Of a stretch of DNA of 25,976 bases, positions 1 to 9,800 are shown one piece after another; positions within the stretch are counted from its first letter, which is position 1, and each line of letters begins with the position of its first letter. Source of the stretch: a virus; the IMG/VR virus record IMGVR_UViG_3300049855_000051, positions 1-25,976 of that record, one strand, 5' to 3'. Both the position numbers and the translations under genes were made by a program. The notes beneath the pieces are model-generated. The model did no database searches, was not told where the DNA came from, and was given only the letters and a program-made list of their open reading frames with translations.

Positions 1-131
1 CCCTTGTTCTGTCCGTCACGACAGCGGCGCCCACAAGTTGGGTCTTGTTTGAGCAGCCAAACGGAATTTGGTGCAAAATAGCAACGGTTCTTGTCGGCGA
101 AACTCACACCATCTGCATATCGCAGTTGTAG
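1..131 (+). CDS. C-terminal end of an unidentified protein (partial, starts before window)
   Basis: An open frame enters from the left edge (first full codon at 3) and stops at TAG 129-131, just before the next gene's ATG at 140. About 42 residues are visible, ending in GETHTICISQL. They contain the motif EQPNGIWCKI, which closely matches DQPNGFWAKI near the start of the next protein. The two DNA segments are also alike (about 51-82 and 161-192). The product is therefore probably related to the virion protein that follows, or shares a short β-rich module with it. The stretch is AT-richer than the rest of the window (61-120 has 27 G+C of 60). No function can be assigned from this fragment. Confidence 0.55.
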   Translation, partial: LVLSVTTAAPTSWVLFEQPNGIWCKIATVLVGETHTICISQL

Positions 132-139
132 GTGAAGAA

Positions 140-1450
140 ATGTCAGACGTCGTGTTGACAGATCAGCCAAACGGGTTTTGGGCGAAAATCGGCGCGGCAC
201 CCAGCGGAGACGCGCTTGCGCTGCGTATTGCTCGCTCGATACTGCTGCCAGGGAGCATAGGCGCAGAAATCGCGCTGACACGCAGCCAGCCATCTGAGGC
301 TCGATCAACAGGGCTTAATGCGCTGGGCGTCGGCTGGGCCGAATACCCGGCGGACGTGGCGCGGTTCCTCGGGATCGCGCGGCGCCTCGGCGTGGAAGGC
401 CAGCGCACCAACCTGATCCGCAACCCACGATGCGAAGGTGCGATTGGCGCGACCCCGCCGACGCATTGGGAACTCGTTTTACCAGCCGGTGTGACCGCCG
501 CATGGACGCGCACCACGCGCAACGGTATTGAGGGTGTGGACATTGAATTGTCCGGCACCAGCACCAACGCCCTACAGTTTGTTATCAATTTCGATATCAC
601 CCGACCCGTCGCTGCGAGCGGGCAGACCTGGGCATCTAGCTTCTTTTTTCAAGAATTGGTCGGCGTTGCAGGTGTTACCGCGTCGGAGATTTTAGTCCTG
701 GGCGAAACTGCTGGCGGGGCATTTGTCGAAGGCACTTCGTCAAATTTCTTTGCGTCACGCTCCACTTTGCAGCGCCGATCCATTTCGTTTTCGATGGCCA
801 ACGCTAACACCACGCGCGCAGCGGGACTGTATCGCACCAACACAATCGCAAGCGGCACCAACCTGACCGGCTACCGCATCTTCTTAGGTTGGCCACAGTT
901 GGAACAGGGCGCGTTTGCTTCTTCGCCCATCCTGCCGCCTGTTGGTGCGCCGGCTGCTAGCACGCGCGGCGCCGATCTCGTCACCGCGACGCTGGCCAGC
1001 CTTGGCATCGGTGCGAATGGAGCCTGCACGGTGTTGGGCACGTTCATGCTGCCGCAGCCCACGCCATCGGGGTTTTTCCCGTCCATGTTCACGGTGCAGG
1101 GCGCCACATCGGAAAACAGCTACGGTGTTTTTCAAGACGCCACGGGGGGTGTCCTGTACATCATACGCAGGACGGCCGGCGTGAATGCCGTCGTTCCTGT
1201 CGGAGCGGTAACAGCTGGCACGCAGTTTCGCGTCGGAATGACGGTGAGTGGGGCAGGGGGAGCATCTGTTAGTCTGAATGGCGGTGCCCCAGTATCGATC
1301 ACAGGCGGTCCCACATCAGGCATGTCGATTTTCCGCATCGGATCGGACTACGGCGGCGTATCGCAAATGTTCGGCGAAATCGGCCTCGCGTCCGTGCTGC
1401 CCTTCAGCGTGTCCGATGCCAATCTTCAACAATTGGTAGCGAGGCTATGA
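140..1450 (+). CDS. Virion protein with carbohydrate-binding-like and LamG-like domains
   Basis: 436 aa. The ATG at 140 has an AGGTG ribosome site (130-134). A longer frame from a GTG at 68 overlaps the upstream gene and is not preferred. Residues ~1-75 form a leader with the QPNGFWAKI motif. The region after GQRTNLIRNPRCEG resembles the jelly-roll carbohydrate-binding modules of phage structural proteins and ends in the typical PQLEQGAFASSPI. The last ~150 residues look like a LamG/concanavalin-type β-sandwich ending in SDANLQQLV. Such proteins are usually head fibres, decorations or adhesins. It lies directly before the tail adaptor gene, where T7 has its capsid gene, so a head- or neck-attached fibre is possible (inference). 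Parts are AT-rich relative to neighbours (541-600 has 27 G+C of 60), suggesting separate acquisition. Stop TGA is one base before the next ATG. Confidence 0.6.
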   Translation: MSDVVLTDQPNGFWAKIGAAPSGDALALRIARSILLPGSIGAEIALTRSQPSEARSTGLNALGVGWAEYPADVARFLGIARRLGVEGQRTNLIRNPRCEGAIGATPPTHWELVLPAGVTAAWTRTTRNGIEGVDIELSGTSTNALQFVINFDITRPVAASGQTWASSFFFQELVGVAGVTASEILVLGETAGGAFVEGTSSNFFASRSTLQRRSISFSMANANTTRAAGLYRTNTIASGTNLTGYRIFLGWPQLEQGAFASSPILPPVGAPAASTRGADLVTATLASLGIGANGACTVLGTFMLPQPTPSGFFPSMFTVQGATSENSYGVFQDATGGVLYIIRRTAGVNAVVPVGAVTAGTQFRVGMTVSGAGGASVSLNGGAPVSITGGPTSGMSIFRIGSDYGGVSQMFGEIGLASVLPFSVSDANLQQLVARL

Positions 1451-1451
1451 C

Positions 1452-2243
1452 ATGACGACGGCAGCGGACATCTCGAACCGGGCGCTGGTGGCGATGGGCG
1501 CGCGTAGCACCCTCGCGAACTTCGCGCTCGAACAAACGCCCGAAGCGAAGCAGCTTCGTCTGATCTACGATCCGACGCGCGACGCGCTTCTGCGCGCTGC
1601 ACATTGGAGCTTCGCGCGCAAGATGTTCCCGCTGTCGTTGCTCAAGGCGCAGCCCGGCTTGCCGGGCAGCACCGCGACGCCGGGCGCGTGGAACCCGGCG
1701 ACGATGCCGCCCCCGCCATGGAGCTACGAATATCTCTACCCGGCGGACTGCATCGCGATCCGGTATGTCACCGCAGCGCCGATTTCCTCCGGCGGCGCAG
1801 GGAACATGTTCTCGGTTCCGTCCTACGACAACCCGGTGCGCATGGGGATCACCCCTGCGCATTATGCCGTGGCGACGGACAACGACACGCTGGGCAATGA
1901 GATGACGGTCATCTTGACCGACGTGCAGTCTGCCCTGGCCTGCTACACCGCGCGCGTGCAGGTTGAAGATCGGTGGGATGCGAGCTTCCAGCAGGCGATG
2001 GTCTACGCGCTTGCATCGCAGCTTGCGCTTTCGGTCACGGGCAACCTGCAAACCGCGCAGACGAACGCACGACAGGCGATGGAGACGTTGCAGCAGGCGC
2101 GCGCTCGCGACGGCAACGAAGGCACCGTCACCGTCAACCGAACGCCTGATTGGATCGTCGCGCGCGGCTACGGCAGCGGCGGCCCTTTCCCGACCGCGCC
2201 CAGCGTGTCGGGCTGGGTTGATCCTGCGTTCCTGATCTTCTGA
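1452..2243 (+). CDS. Tail tubular protein A-like head-tail adaptor (T7 gp11 type)
   Basis: 263 aa. The ATG follows GAGG with 8-base spacing and begins one base after the previous stop. The N-terminus (MTTAADISNRALVAMGAR) and the segment with LRLIYDPTRDALLRAAHWSFA are characteristic of the tail tubular protein A family. Its T7 member, gp11 (~196 aa), forms the ring joining the portal to the nozzle. This copy is longer, with a Pro-rich stretch (TPGAWNPATMPPPP) around residues 75-92 and an Ala/Gln-rich helical C-terminal half. The neighbouring nozzle gene supports the call. It acts in the virion, after DNA packaging, to close the head and start tail assembly. Confidence 0.88.
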   Translation: MTTAADISNRALVAMGARSTLANFALEQTPEAKQLRLIYDPTRDALLRAAHWSFARKMFPLSLLKAQPGLPGSTATPGAWNPATMPPPPWSYEYLYPADCIAIRYVTAAPISSGGAGNMFSVPSYDNPVRMGITPAHYAVATDNDTLGNEMTVILTDVQSALACYTARVQVEDRWDASFQQAMVYALASQLALSVTGNLQTAQTNARQAMETLQQARARDGNEGTVTVNRTPDWIVARGYGSGGPFPTAPSVSGWVDPAFLIF

Positions 2244-2250
2244 GGGCGCC

Positions 2251-5200
2251 ATGGCCGCACCGATCATCAAAACGAGCTTCGCCGCCGGGGAACTCGCACC
2301 GTCACTGAACGGGCGCGTCGATCTCGCCAAGTATCAGGTGGGCGCGGCGGTCATGCGCAACTTCTTCGTGGACTATCGCGGCGGCGCGTCCACACGCCCC
2401 GGCACGCAGCACGTCGGGCGGCCTCGCCTTTTCGTGTCGCAGGCGAAGCCCAGGCTGATCCCCTTCGTGTTCAATTCCGATCAAGCCTATGTGCTCGAAC
2501 TGAACGAAAACACGATGCGCATCATCTACCAGGGCGGCTACGTCACGGAGAACGCATTCGCCGTCTCGGCCGGCGCGGACGCTGCGCATCTGACGCTGAC
2601 GGTGCCGGGGCACAACTACGCGCCCGGCAACTTCATCTTCGTCAACAACGTGAACGGGCTGCTGCGCCCGAACGGGATCAGCGGCGTGAATGGCCGCGTG
2701 CTCTACGTTGATGGCGTCGCGGGGGATGTCTTGTCGCTATCGGACATAAGCGGCCCCGTCAGCTACTCGCCTGTCGTCGCATCGTCGTGGACTTCCTATG
2801 CCGGCGGCGGCTACACCGCGCGCATCTATGAGATCGCGACGCCGTGGAACGGAAGCGCCCTGTTCACGCTGAACTACGTGCAAAGCGCCGACGTGATGAC
2901 GATCACTTCGCTGGACTTCCCTGCCTATGACATTCGCCGCCTGGGGCACGCGAACTGGCAGGTGGTGCAGCAGACCTACGGCACCACGCTCTCCCCGCCG
3001 AATGGCGTGACGGCATCGCCGCAGAACACAGGCAGCGCCGCGACGCAGGTGTTCTTCTTCGCCTACGTCGTCACGGTGGTTGATGAAGATGGGCGTGAAA
3101 GCGCGATCTCCGCCGTGGCGACGTGCGAGAACAAGGCGCTCGATCAAACGATCACGCCTGTCCGCACGAACCGCCTCACGTGGAACCCCGTCGCAGGCGC
3201 CTACAAGTATCGCGTCTACAAGGCGCAGCCGATCCCCACCGGCCAGCAGGGCGGTGGCCCCTACTACTATGGCGTCGTCGGCAACGTGTTCGAGACGAGC
3301 TTCGTGGATGTCAACTTCTCGCCGGACTACACCTTCGGGCCGCCCATCGCGCGCAACCCGTTTCTGGACAAAGGCATCGCGAGCACGAACATCGTCAGTG
3401 GCGGCACCGGCTATCTCGCGCCCTACGCGGTGATCACCGATGGCAGCGGCAGCGGTGCGTCCATCGCGCTGTCGTCCGACACGTCGCCCACGGCGCTGCC
3501 TTATGGCGAGATCACCGCTGCGAACGTCGTGGCAGCCGGCACCAACTACGCGGCGCCTTCCATCGCGATCTTCGACGCAGCGCCGGCAGGCAGCGGCCTG
3601 ACGCTGGCCTTCAACGGCTCGTGGGTTGCCAATCCTCTCGGCACCGGCTTCGTGCCGGCGCCGGGCTCGATCACCATCTTGAACAAGGGGCAGAACTACC
3701 ACTTCAAGACGGCGAGCAACTTCATCCGCGCGCGTGCCGGTGCGCCTGTCGGCTCGAACTACCTGTTCATCGACATCGACCTTGTGGCGTATGGGCAGGT
3801 GCAGTCCATCGCGTGGGTCAACGCTGACATCTCGCCCACCGCCAGCACCGGCTTGTCGTCCACTGGCGGAAGCGACACGCTGACGTTCGAGATCGTCGGC
3901 AGCGACGTGGTGCCTTCCGGTGCGGTGATCACCGCTGCGCTCGGCGGCACGACGAACCCGAACTGCTGCGCCTACCTGCAACAACGTCGAGTGTTCGGCG
4001 GCAGTCGCGGCAAGCCTGCGACGTTGTGGATGTCGCGGCCTGGACAGTTCACCAACTTCGACGTGAGCGATCCGATCCAAGATGACGATGCGATCACGGC
4101 CGCGCTGAATGCGCAGGAAGTGAACGTCATCAACGCAATGGTGGCGGCGACCGGCGGGCTCGTGGTGCTGTCGTCCGGCGGCGCTTATCTCGTGTCCGGC
4201 GATGGCAGCGGCATCACCCCCACGACTGTCCAGGCGAACCCCCAAGCGTTCACGGGCGCGCAGGACAACCTGCAACCCCTTCGTGTCGGCAATCAGCTTC
4301 TCTATGCCCAGGCGCGCGGCAGCGCCGTGGCGGAGCTTGCCTACAACTTCTACACGTCGCAGTTCACCAGCATGGACATTTCCGTGCTGTCCGCGCATCT
4401 GCTGGAAGGGCGCAAGATCGTTCAGTGGGCGTATGCCACCGAACCCTTCAAGATCGTGTGGGCGGTGCGCGACGACGGCGTGCTGCTGTCGCTGACGTAT
4501 CTCAAGGAACAGGAAGTCTACGGCTGGGCGCGGCACGACACGACCGGCCCGGTGATCAGCGTTGCCACCGTGCCCGAAGGCCGCGACGACGCGGTGTATG
4601 TCGTCGTGCGCCGCTACACGCCGACGCTGAACTACGTCTACGCCGTCGAGAGGATCGCACCGCGCGCATTCGACGCCGATCCCGCGACGAACATCCCTGC
4701 CAATCCCGAAGAAGCGTGGTGTGTCGATGGCGGCGCGCGCTATCCGCTGACGGAGCCCACCAGCGCCATCGTCTCGGGCGTGCCTGACGTGCTGGGCTAC
4801 ATCTACGAAGTCACCATCGACTTCGGCGGCAGCGGCTACACCGCGCCGGTTGTCGAGATTGACGATCTTACCGGAACCGGCGGCCAGATCACGTTGGGCG
4901 TCACCAGCGGGCAAGTCACCAGCGCGACCATCGTGTTCGCCGGCAGCGGCTACACGAACCCGCAATTCACGATCCGCGACAACACCGGCTCCGGTGCCGA
5001 GATCAGCGCGCGTATCGTCAACGGCATGACGTTCAGCATCGACGGCTCGGGCTTCACGGGCGCGGACATCGGCAAGGTGCTGCGCGTGCGCGGCGGCAAA
5101 GGCGTCGTTCTGTCGGTGCCCGCGAGCAACGCCATCTACTGCGACATGCAGCAGTTGCCGGCGGGGATGCAGAACTACCCGGAATATATCGTGCCGCCCG

Positions 5201-5766
5201 TCAACGCAGGCGAGTGGTCGCTGACGGCGCCCGTGTCCGTGATCGGCGGCCTCGATCATCTCAACGGCGCCACGGTTCAGGTGCTCGTGGACGGCAGCGT
5301 GCAGTCGCCGAAGGTGGTGGTGGACGGCTGCATTACGCTCGATGACGCAGGCACCGCGATCATCGCAGGCCAAGGCTTCACCGCGCAGTTGCAGTCGATG
5401 CGCCTTGAAGTGGGCGACGGCACCTTGCAGGGGCGCCGCAAGACGATCCCGACGCTTGTGATGCGCGCCAAGGACACGCGCGGCCTGACGGTGGGCGCGC
5501 GCTGGGATGACATGGTGGAAGTGAAGCAGCGCGACGACGAAAACTATGGAATGCCCATCGTGTTCCAAGACGGCGGCGAGCGCATGGAACCCCTCTACGA
5601 AGGGGCGCCTTCCGCCTACATTCCGCTGCGCTACCCCGACACGCTGACGCATCTGCAATCGGACTGGACGGAAGAAGGCGTGATCTGCATCCAGCAGTCG
5701 TGGCCGCTGCCCGCGACGGTGCTGGCGATCATCCCGTTCATGTCGGCGGGGGATACCGTGCGATGA
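2251..5766 (+). CDS. Tail tubular protein B-like nozzle protein (T7 gp12 type), enlarged
   Basis: 1171 aa, against ~794 for T7 gp12. The ATG has GAGG upstream. The N-terminus is typical of the family: KTSFAAGELAPSLNGRVDLA, then FVDYRGGASTRPGT. The protein forms the hexameric nozzle below the adaptor. Extra size comes from added β modules. A fibronectin-III-like segment spans residues ~248-355 (around VVDEDGRESAIS and YKYRVYKA). Glycine-rich repeats with the pattern GGxGYxxP occur near residues 385-510 and again near 858-930 (GGSGYTAP, AGSGYTNP). The family core resumes between and after them (AYLQQRRVFGGS, DGVLLSLTYLKEQEVYGWARHD). The end overlaps the next gene by ATGA. Confidence 0.9.
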   Translation: MAAPIIKTSFAAGELAPSLNGRVDLAKYQVGAAVMRNFFVDYRGGASTRPGTQHVGRPRLFVSQAKPRLIPFVFNSDQAYVLELNENTMRIIYQGGYVTENAFAVSAGADAAHLTLTVPGHNYAPGNFIFVNNVNGLLRPNGISGVNGRVLYVDGVAGDVLSLSDISGPVSYSPVVASSWTSYAGGGYTARIYEIATPWNGSALFTLNYVQSADVMTITSLDFPAYDIRRLGHANWQVVQQTYGTTLSPPNGVTASPQNTGSAATQVFFFAYVVTVVDEDGRESAISAVATCENKALDQTITPVRTNRLTWNPVAGAYKYRVYKAQPIPTGQQGGGPYYYGVVGNVFETSFVDVNFSPDYTFGPPIARNPFLDKGIASTNIVSGGTGYLAPYAVITDGSGSGASIALSSDTSPTALPYGEITAANVVAAGTNYAAPSIAIFDAAPAGSGLTLAFNGSWVANPLGTGFVPAPGSITILNKGQNYHFKTASNFIRARAGAPVGSNYLFIDIDLVAYGQVQSIAWVNADISPTASTGLSSTGGSDTLTFEIVGSDVVPSGAVITAALGGTTNPNCCAYLQQRRVFGGSRGKPATLWMSRPGQFTNFDVSDPIQDDDAITAALNAQEVNVINAMVAATGGLVVLSSGGAYLVSGDGSGITPTTVQANPQAFTGAQDNLQPLRVGNQLLYAQARGSAVAELAYNFYTSQFTSMDISVLSAHLLEGRKIVQWAYATEPFKIVWAVRDDGVLLSLTYLKEQEVYGWARHDTTGPVISVATVPEGRDDAVYVVVRRYTPTLNYVYAVERIAPRAFDADPATNIPANPEEAWCVDGGARYPLTEPTSAIVSGVPDVLGYIYEVTIDFGGSGYTAPVVEIDDLTGTGGQITLGVTSGQVTSATIVFAGSGYTNPQFTIRDNTGSGAEISARIVNGMTFSIDGSGFTGADIGKVLRVRGGKGVVLSVPASNAIYCDMQQLPAGMQNYPEYIVPPVNAGEWSLTAPVSVIGGLDHLNGATVQVLVDGSVQSPKVVVDGCITLDDAGTAIIAGQGFTAQLQSMRLEVGDGTLQGRRKTIPTLVMRAKDTRGLTVGARWDDMVEVKQRDDENYGMPIVFQDGGERMEPLYEGAPSAYIPLRYPDTLTHLQSDWTEEGVICIQQSWPLPATVLAIIPFMSAGDTVR

Positions 5767-6212
5767 TCCGCGTCGAGCCCGCCACCGAAGAACACGCTGA
5801 CATCATGGCGCCGTTGATGTCGGCCCAGGATCGCGCCGAGATCGAAGCGGCAGGGTTCACTCCGCGTGAAGCTCTCCGCTACAGCATGACGGGCTCGGTT
5901 GTCGCGGACACGGCGCTGATCGACGGCGTGCCGGCGGCCATGTGGGGTATCTGCCCGCGCAGCCTGATCGGCGAGCGCGCGCTGCTTTGGATGCTGGGCA
6001 CGCCTGCCGTGCAGCGCAACGCCAAGGCGCTGCTGGCATTGTCGCGCTACTTCGCGGATTGGGCTCAAGAGCGATACCCGGTGCTGGAATGTCTGATCGA
6101 CAGCAGGCACGACAAGGCGCTACGCTGGGTTCGATGGCTGGGCTTCACGCCCACTGGCGGCACCGTTCAGATGTGCGGCGTGACGTTCATAGGTTTCGAG
6201 AGGGAGAAGTAA
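5763..6212 (+). CDS. GNAT-fold internal virion protein (T7 gp13-like)
   Basis: 149 aa. The ATG at 5763 overlaps the previous stop (ATGA) with GGGGG upstream; a longer frame from 5700 is rejected because it lies inside the nozzle gene. The order of elements fits a GCN5-related acyltransferase fold: MIRVEPATEEHAD at the start, a central β segment (TALIDGVPAAMWGI) and a C-terminal DKALRWVRWLGF matching the final GNAT motif. T7 gp13 (~138 aa) has a similar fold and the same place between genes 12 and 14. No clear acetyl-CoA loop (Q/RxxGxG/A) is visible, so it is more likely structural or assembly-related than an active acetyltransferase. Confidence 0.72.
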   Translation: MIRVEPATEEHADIMAPLMSAQDRAEIEAAGFTPREALRYSMTGSVVADTALIDGVPAAMWGICPRSLIGERALLWMLGTPAVQRNAKALLALSRYFADWAQERYPVLECLIDSRHDKALRWVRWLGFTPTGGTVQMCGVTFIGFEREK

Positions 6213-6213
6213 G

Positions 6214-6804
6214 ATGGGCTTGGAAGTAGCCGCCCTTGCCGTCACGGCAATCGGTGTCGGCATCTCCGCCTACAGCCAATACCAGCAGGGGCAGGCGCAG
6301 GCGCAGTCGGCAAGCTATCAGTCGCAGGTGGCGGTGAACAACGCCGCGCTGTCGCAGATCAACGCGACCAATGCGCGGCGTGACGCGGCCTTCGCATCGA
6401 CGCAAGCTGCCACCGAAGAACAGAACGTCATCCGGCGCGGCCGTGCGCTGATCGGCTCCCAGGTGGCGAGCACGGCAGGACGCGGCCTGCTGGTGAACGA
6501 AGGCAGCGCCGTCGATCTGCGCGAAAGCACCGCGCGACTGACGGGCGAGGAAGCCGGGAACATCCGCACGCGCGGCGACCGCCGCAACAGTGAGTTCCAG
6601 ATACGCGCCTTCAACTACGAGCAGCAGGCAGGCCAGCAGGCGACGCAGGCGAGCCTATACAGCGATCAGGCGGGCGCTGCGTCGCAAAGCGCGTGGCTCG
6701 GCGCCACGGGCGCGCTGGTGGGCGGCGCGAGCCGCGTCTACAGCCAGTATTCCGACATGGCCCGAACGGGCGTGTCCTTCTCCGGCAACACGGTGGTCGC
6801 ATAA
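6214..6804 (+). CDS. Internal virion protein B-like core/ejection protein (T7 gp14 type)
   Basis: 196 aa, about the length I recall for T7 gp14. The ATG is preceded by AGGGAGAAG, and the previous stop is one base upstream. Residues ~5-23 are hydrophobic (ALAVTAIGVGISAY), followed by Gln/Ala-rich helices and a Gly/Ala-rich hydrophobic segment near the C-terminus (SAWLGATGALVGGAS). In T7, gp14 leaves the head and makes the outer-membrane part of the ejection channel. The hydrophobic ends fit that role. Its stop overlaps the next ATG by one base (TAATG). Confidence 0.78.
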   Translation: MGLEVAALAVTAIGVGISAYSQYQQGQAQAQSASYQSQVAVNNAALSQINATNARRDAAFASTQAATEEQNVIRRGRALIGSQVASTAGRGLLVNEGSAVDLRESTARLTGEEAGNIRTRGDRRNSEFQIRAFNYEQQAGQQATQASLYSDQAGAASQSAWLGATGALVGGASRVYSQYSDMARTGVSFSGNTVVA

Positions 6805-9800
6805 TGGCCCGCACACCTACGAAGGTCACGGTAGACACGCCTGCCGCCGGCCCGATCAATGAAGCCTTCGCGCCTGTCCGCATCGACACGAACGAAGGCA
6901 TGTTCGGCGGCCAGCAGGCGCGTGCGCTCGGCGGGCTCGGCAATGCGCTGATCGAGACGGGCAGTATGCTGTCGCGTGAAGTGATCGCCGAGCAGCAGAT
7001 CAAGAACGAGACGGAAGCGACGAACGCGCAGAACGAATACCAGCAGGAAGCTGGGCGCCTTTGGGGCGAGTATTCCGCCCTGCAAGGCGAGGAAGCGGTG
7101 CGCGCATACCCGGCGTTCCAAGAGAACATGAGGCAGTTGCAGCGCCGCATGACGGAGAGTGCGACAAACCCCGTGGTGCGGCGGCAGTTGACGCGCAGCA
7201 TTGGCGGCAGCGCATCGTCCATGCTCGGGCAGGCGGCCGGAGTGAATGCGCGCAACGTGCGGACTGCCGGCGTGCAGGCGCAGGAAGGATCGAGCACGCT
7301 TGCGATCAACGAAGCGGTGCGCCAGCGCGACAACCCCCAGGCGGTGCAAGAGGCGCTGAACATCGGCCTGCAAGCCGTGCAGCGTGCCGGCGGCCTGACG
7401 GGCGCTGATCCCGACACGGTGGCGAGCAACGTGGCGGCGTATCGTGGACGCTTCTGGTCCGCCGTGATCGCCACGACTGCCGAGAACGATCCGCTGCGCG
7501 CGCAGCAGATGTTCGAGCAGAACCGCAACCAGATGGACGCGCAGGCGCAGATCAGGATCGAGAACTTCCTGCGCGCTCCGGTGCGTGACCGCCGCGCCGA
7601 CGACATCGTGCAATGGGCCACGGCGCCGCGTGGTCCGACGAACCCGGCGCCGCCGGGCGCTCCCGGCAATCGTCAGGGCGGCGTGCCGGCGGCTGCCGAT
7701 CCGAACGCCGTGCGTGATCAGGTGTCGCGCGCGGAAGGCGGCACCGATGCGGCAGGGCAGCCTATCCAGAACCGTCAAGGCAGCAGCGCGTTCGGCCCGC
7801 TGCAAGTCACGCGCGGCACGTGGAACGCCTACGCTGATCGCCTTGGGTTGCAGCGTGACGTGCAGGGGCAGCCGCCGCCTGCGAACCGTGGCGACCGCGA
7901 GACGCAGAACCGGATATGGGACTTGTATCAGGCCGATGCGCGCCAGCAGATCGGCCGCGACCTGACACCGCGCGAGCAATACACCGCATGGTTCCTGGGC
8001 ATCGCCGGGGCCAAGTCGTTCATCATGGCCGATCCGAACGCGGACGCATTCGCCACCTACAGCGCAGCGGCAGGACCGGACATCGCGGCGCAGGCGTTCC
8101 GTCAGAACGGCGCGCTGCTGCGCACCGGCATGACGGTGCAGCAGGCCACGACTGCGATTGGCGCCTACTTCGACAGGCATGGCGGGGGAGGCAATCCGCA
8201 AGCTGGCACCGGGCGGCCTGGGCGCGAGCAGCAGATGGGCGCTGCGCTCGAACGCGCGGGTTCCGATCCCGATCTTCGCGCGGCCGTGCTGTCCAGGCTC
8301 CGCCAGCAATGGGGGATCGAGGACACGATGAACTCGGCCGAGCGCAGCCGCATGGATCGCCGTGTGGAAGCTCTCGGGCAGGCATTGGCGCTCGGCACGT
8401 CCGCCTCGATCCCCGAAGCCGACATCCGGCGGCTGTATCAGCCCGAGCAGGCGCAGGCGATCCTTGACGGGCTCGCGACGCGGCAGATCGAAGGCGACGT
8501 GTTCCGCAGCGTGCAGCTTGCGACGCCGCAGCAGATTGTCGAGATGCAGCAGGACTTGGCTGACGGCAGCGGTCCGATCACGCGGCAGCTTCGCGAACGT
8601 CGCGGCGTGGCGGCGGGCGCGAACGGTGAAGTCGCGGAGGAAGATCGCCCCGGCGACGCCGTGGCACGGCAGCAGCTTGCGACCACGATGCAGCGCGCTG
8701 TCGAAGCGCGCGGCCAGCAGTTGCAGCGTGATCCTGCACAATACGTCATGGCTGATCCTGTCGTGCGTGCTGCCGCCCAGGCGCAGCAGGCAGACCCGAG
8801 CAATCCGGCGATGATGTCCGCCTACGTCGAAGCGACGCTGGCCGCCCAGGCACGTCTCGGCGTGGCGGAGCAGAACCGCCGCGTGCTGTCGGTGAACGTG
8901 GCGGCGGCCGAAGCGGCACGGCTCATGGGGAACGATCCGGGCGGCGGCACGGCGCAGAACCCGGACAACGCGGCGCTGCGGCTGCAAGCCATGCGCCGGC
9001 AATACGGCAGCGCGTGGCCCCAGGTGTTCGGCGATCTCGTGCGCGACGGGCGCCTGCCGCCGGAGTATCAGGTGCTCGCCAACATCCCCACGCCTGTCGG
9101 GCAGGCGGACTACCAGCGCACGCTGAACGGCATCCGCGCACGGGGCGGCCTTGAGCAGTTCGCTGCCGTGGTGCCGCGTGATCAGCGGCGCCTGATTGAC
9201 GACGGGCTGGATCGCGCCATCGAGCCGTTCCGGTCCGCTGCGACGGCAGGCCAGCAGACGGGCGGTGTCGAGCTTACCGGGCACATCCGCGACGCGGTGC
9301 GCAACCTGTCCTACTACTACGCCATCGGCGGCATGAGTGGCGCCGATGCGCTGCGCGCTGCGACGGACCGCATCTTCAACGACAAGTATGAGTTCAGCGG
9401 CACGATGCGTGTGCCGCGTCGTCTCGACAACGGGCAGGAAGTCGGCATCGCGCGCGTCAATCGCTCGGCTTCCGTCGTGCTGCGCGGGCTGCGGCCGGAG
9501 GACATGGCGGCGCCCGAGAGCATCGACCCTGCGCTGACGGAGGATGACCGCCGCCGCAACCTTTGGAACATCGCGCAGCGCGGCGTGTGGGTGCCCAATC
9601 AGGACGACACGGGGCTCGTGCTCATGGGCACGTGGGAGATGGGCGGGCGCGTGCCGGTGCGCCGTCGCGACGGCAGCATGATCGAGATGCGTTTCGACAA
9701 CCTGCCCGATGGGCAGACGACGATCCCTGGTGCGGGGCGTCGTGGTGGCAATCCGGGACAGCGCGCCGTGCAGCCCATCGAAGGATGGAACGAAGGGCCG

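Noticed and set aside
68-139. Upstream GTG extension of the 436-aa virion gene
   Set aside because: It overlaps the end of the preceding gene in another frame, and the ATG at 140 has a proper ribosome site.
2737-5658. Very long antisense open frame (973 aa) opposite the nozzle gene
   Set aside because: Its product is His/Arg/Val-rich with no domain. It is the mirror of a G+C-rich coding sequence whose opposite strand rarely yields stops.
5763-6212. Host-modifying acetyltransferase
   Set aside because: The GNAT fold is plausible, but no acetyl-CoA pyrophosphate loop is visible and the position matches T7 gene 13.
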